NCBI GenBank assembly: GCA_043736515.1
Contig: JAYTCK010000070.1
Span: forward strand, 1-16,698
Source of the DNA: MHLP01 sp043736515
Lineage (GTDB): Bacteria > Patescibacteriota > Minisyncoccia > Phycocordibacterales > UBA6899
Reading direction: 5' to 3'
Length of the DNA stretch: 16,698 nucleotides
Part shown: positions 14,413 through 16,698 of the stretch, piece by piece
How the letters are laid out: the number at the start of each line of letters is the position of its first letter
Numbering within the stretch: position 1 is the first letter of the stretch
Program-made: the position numbers and the translations under genes
Notes under the pieces: model-generated
The model's input: the letters and a program-made list of their open reading frames with translations, nothing else
The model's database searches: none
Told to the model about the DNA's origin: nothing

Positions 14413-15579
14413 ATGAAAAAATTAAATATTGAGGAAGTTAAGGCGTTACAATCTTCGCCGCTGTTTCAGTTTTCGCTCGGTTCAAAAGAATTATTCCATA
14501 GCAACTTTCTTGCGTGGCTTTTTGAACTCTATCCAGAGGAGTCGGGCAGAGCATTGTCCAAGTTTCTAAAGGATCGTACTGGCGACGTATCGGTAGAAAG
14601 TGTGGGGAGAGAAGAAAAGAATCGTGATTTGTGGATTCGATTTCGAAACGGACAAGAGCTTATCATTGAGAACAAAGTAAAAAGCCTGCCGTACCTTGAA
14701 CAATTAGCGATGTATTCTGCCAACTCAACAGATAATCAAAATTTTCTACTGCTCACACTCTCGACTCCACCGTTTTCAACTAATGGAACTATCACAATTA
14801 AGAATAATGAGGACACTGTCGTTGAGTGGAACATCCTGACATACTCCAACATGTCCACGATAATCAGTGAGATAAAATCAGGAATACAAAACGAGTATCA
14901 TCGTTCAATTCTTAGTGACTATGAAACATTCATATTTTCATTAAGTAGTATTTTTACACAACATGAGACGAGTGATGATGACTTATTCGCAAGTTTTCAC
15001 ACACCATCAGAAAGCTCCGCCCTCGAGTTGCTTCAGCCATTGCGTATGGGTGATCTCTATCAGAAACTACGATATGAAGCATTTGCTGGTCAGATATCTG
15101 AAGCATTGAAAGAGATAGTTCCAGAAAAAGATAAAGTGGTACTGTCAGACCCTAATCACTATACGGAAAATGATGGCTGGATAAATATTTCACACGGCAT
15201 GTCGAATGCGCAAGGAATGGTGACAATATCTTATGTACTCACGAAAGGGCTTTACCTCACAATTCAAATACAGGGAGGTTCGTATCGACACATGGTTCAG
15301 GGGTATGCAGGATATGGCAAAGACTCAGTGCGTGTAGCGACTGTGCTCAAAGCAAAAAGGCTTTGGTTTAATTTCGCACATATCACTACTCCCGATGTGG
15401 AGTATCCTCGTGGAGTAAAAGAATTTAATACGTTTGGCAAAGTTGATTTCTATCGTTCTGTCCAACTACCAGAAAAGGCGACCGTCAAAGAGGTCGCCAA
15501 TTTCGTGGTTCGAGATATTGAGTTCATCATGAGTAACACAAGCGCAATCATGGCCGAGACTATTCAGAAGACGATATAA
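14413..15579 (+). CDS. PD-(D/E)XK nuclease family protein (PDDEXK_4)
   Basis: This 388-aa protein of the PDDEXK_4 family has the characteristic start LGSKELFHSNFLAWLFE (22-38). The active-site pattern follows: EKNRDLWI with D72, then LIIENKVKSLPYLEQLAMY with E86 and K88 and the glutamine of the QLAMY segment (Q97). A nuclease activity is expected from the fold, but the substrate is unknown. Proteins of this family are frequent in accessory and defence regions as orphans. The second half, from about residue 200, shows no motif I know. The ATG at 14413 is preceded by GTAGGG, which is part of the switch-like leader. This is the only plus-strand gene after the recombinase and is divergent from it. 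Its last 20 bp overlap the 3' end of the convergent HTH gene, with no terminator between. Family call good, function unknown. Confidence 0.85.
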   Translation: MKKLNIEEVKALQSSPLFQFSLGSKELFHSNFLAWLFELYPEESGRALSKFLKDRTGDVSVESVGREEKNRDLWIRFRNGQELIIENKVKSLPYLEQLAMYSANSTDNQNFLLLTLSTPPFSTNGTITIKNNEDTVVEWNILTYSNMSTIISEIKSGIQNEYHRSILSDYETFIFSLSSIFTQHETSDDDLFASFHTPSESSALELLQPLRMGDLYQKLRYEAFAGQISEALKEIVPEKDKVVLSDPNHYTENDGWINISHGMSNAQGMVTISYVLTKGLYLTIQIQGGSYRHMVQGYAGYGKDSVRVATVLKAKRLWFNFAHITTPDVEYPRGVKEFNTFGKVDFYRSVQLPEKATVKEVANFVVRDIEFIMSNTSAIMAETIQKTI

Positions 15580-15964
15580 GATTCTCTGCGCCAGGTGGAA
15601 ATTCACTTTCTGCACTCACGATGTGGATCTGAGTCACGCAGTCACGATGAGAAGTGGTAAATTGTTCCCAGAAGTCCCTTGGTCGTGGACGCATGTATGT
15701 CTTCTTGTTGTTATCGAGCCAGTACTTGATTGCTTGCATATTGCTCGCGTTGATCTGAGAGATCAGCTTGCTTTCTGCGAGGTCATTTACCGACTCGGTA
15801 CCTGTCTCGATAGCTTCATCGAGGCGATCCTTAAAGGAGGGGTCTTCCTTGCACCATCTGTAGATGGTGTTTCGGGATAACCCCACCTTCTCGCACGCAA
15901 GCGAGATATTCGGGATCGTCTGCAACTGCTCAAGGAACTGTTGTTCTTTCCTATTGCGCTTCAT
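15560..15964 (-). CDS. Phage terminase small subunit-like HTH protein
   Basis: The 134-aa protein has an N-terminal helix-turn-helix, IPNISLACEKVGLSRNTIYRWCKEDPSFKDRLDEAI (about residues 18-53). A helical region follows (DLAESKLISQINASNMQAIKYWLDNNKKTYMRPRP), the pattern of phBC6A51-type HTH proteins and of many phage terminase small subunits. Those bind the packaging initiation site and recruit the large subunit. It starts inside the end of the upstream methyltransferase gene (14-bp overlap), so the two are translationally coupled. A terminase large subunit would be expected next on this strand, but the convergent nuclease gene lies there instead. The last 35 or so residues do not match anything I recognise, so the 3' end may have been altered by an insertion. 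A transposase-type or regulatory HTH protein is the alternative. Confidence 0.7.
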   Translation of the reverse strand: MKRNRKEQQFLEQLQTIPNISLACEKVGLSRNTIYRWCKEDPSFKDRLDEAIETGTESVNDLAESKLISQINASNMQAIKYWLDNNKKTYMRPRPRDFWEQFTTSHRDCVTQIHIVSAESEFPPGAENLISSSE

Positions 15965-16698
15965 TGGCTCTTATCACCGTGGCTTTTGTGCCTGTCATGT
16001 GCTCGAATCTGCGGATGGTGAGATCACAGAAGACTGGCTCTATTTCGACCGCATACACTCTGCGCTTCAACTTCACGCCTGCCATGATGGTGCTTCCAGA
16101 ACCTGAGAAGCTGTCGAGGATAATCTCATTCATCTTGGTACAGCGACGGATCGCTTTCTCGTACACCTCAGGCGGTTTCATGGTGCTGTGCTCGTACTCG
16201 TTGCCTGCGAGGCGCTTCACTCCCCAAACGTCGAAGTGATCCTGTGCTTCTTGGAGAAGGTTGTTGCCCGTGGTCATTTCGGGATTCATCACCTCATTCA
16301 GCTTGTTCACTCCCTTGACGATGTATGGCTTTCCACGGACGCCGTAGGTGCAAGGCTCGTAGCATTTGTTGAATGCCACTCCCGGCGTGGGATTCTGCCC
16401 ATTCTTGAGCCAGAGGCACACACGCTTATTCACGATGCCAAACTCGCGGTAGAGGGTCTGAATGAGCCAGATGTATGTTTGGTCAGACCAGTAGAAGACA
16501 TGAGCGTCCTTGTTGGTGACTACGAGTGCCGCATCCAGGCTCTTCTTAAGGAAGTCCTTGTATTCGGCGTCAGACTTGTTGTCATCAACGGTGCCACCGT
16601 AATCCTGCTTGCCTCCGATACCGCCGTTGTAGTCGACAGAGATGTTGTAGATCGGGTCTGACATGATCATTGAGGCACGTTCGTCTCCGAAGAGTCTT
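15951..16698 (-). CDS. Phage-type N6/N4 DNA methyltransferase, 5' end outside window
   Basis: The reading frame stays open to the window edge: codons upstream of the first ATG (16670) read RLFGDERAS, which leads into MIMSDPIYNI just as GDRADMVFTDPPYNV does in phage and ParB-linked methylases. The gene is therefore partial here and its N-terminus, perhaps with a ParB-like domain, lies to the right. Motif IV is DPIY instead of DPPY (residues 5-8 from the ATG at 16670). Motif I LDSFSGSGST is at 185-194, then VYAVEIEPVFCDLTIRRFE. The order IV before I makes it beta class. HSTMKPPEVYEKAIRRC is another typical segment. Methylases of this kind are common in prophages, where they can protect phage DNA. 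It overlaps the start of the terminase-like HTH gene by 14 bp and probably belongs to a phage-derived operon running from the right. Confidence 0.88.
   Translation of the reverse strand, partial: RLFGDERASMIMSDPIYNISVDYNGGIGGKQDYGGTVDDNKSDAEYKDFLKKSLDAALVVTNKDAHVFYWSDQTYIWLIQTLYREFGIVNKRVCLWLKNGQNPTPGVAFNKCYEPCTYGVRGKPYIVKGVNKLNEVMNPEMTTGNNLLQEAQDHFDVWGVKRLAGNEYEHSTMKPPEVYEKAIRRCTKMNEIILDSFSGSGSTIMAGVKLKRRVYAVEIEPVFCDLTIRRFEHMTGTKATVIRANEAQ

Noticed and set aside
15964..16661. Plus-strand open frames antisense to the right-hand methyltransferase
   Set aside because: The minus frame carries the full set of methyltransferase motifs; the plus frames match nothing.

Overview
The window looks like a stretch of bacterial chromosome into which an AT-richer accessory region carrying a large restriction/defence-type gene cluster has been inserted. 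I favour a Patescibacteria/CPR (Parcubacteria-like) genome. The reasons are an enlarged TsaD, tRNA genes without an encoded CCA end, many starts with no clear Shine-Dalgarno sequence, and very tight gene packing. The lineage is an inference, not something proven by the sequence.

Left part (1-1900): a minus-strand tsaD (tRNA t6A synthesis) is followed by plus-strand tRNA-Glu(UUC) and tRNA-Ser(CGA) genes and a short terminator hairpin. A second, broken copy of the tRNA-Glu promoter and 5' half lies just upstream. It is joined to about 180 nt of hairpin-rich sequence instead of a tRNA 3' half.

Middle part (1973-12746): six plus-strand genes are packed as one operon. They encode a small MerR/excisionase-type helix-turn-helix protein, a 981-aa SNF2-family helicase, a type III-like (Mod) DNA methyltransferase of beta class, and a type III Res-like helicase with a C-terminal PD-(D/E)XK nuclease. 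Then come an AAA/ABC-type ATPase and a DUF2779 protein that seems to carry a Cas4/RecB-like nuclease plus an RNase H-fold exonuclease. Mod and Res overlap, and Res and the ATPase overlap by ATGA. Mod and Res should form the modification and cleavage core. The SNF2 helicase, ATPase and DUF2779 nuclease are additions that I do not recognise as one standard named system, though it resembles the helicase-methylase-ATPase class of defence operons.

Right part (12754-16698): a convergent large serine recombinase gene follows, which may have mobilised the island. Next is a 336-bp intergenic region with a dyad that could be a recombinase site, a promoter, and an unusually structured 5' leader with mutually exclusive helices, one of which can hide the ribosome-binding region. 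The leader belongs to a PDDEXK_4-family nuclease gene. Its 3' end overlaps, convergently, a minus-strand gene for a phage terminase small subunit-like HTH protein. That gene is translationally coupled to a phage-type N6/N4 DNA methyltransferase that runs off the right edge, so a prophage or phage-derived region likely continues to the right.

The most notable items are the bistable leader at about 14206-14412, the composite helicase-Mod-Res-ATPase-nuclease operon, and the tRNA-Glu 5'-half chimera.
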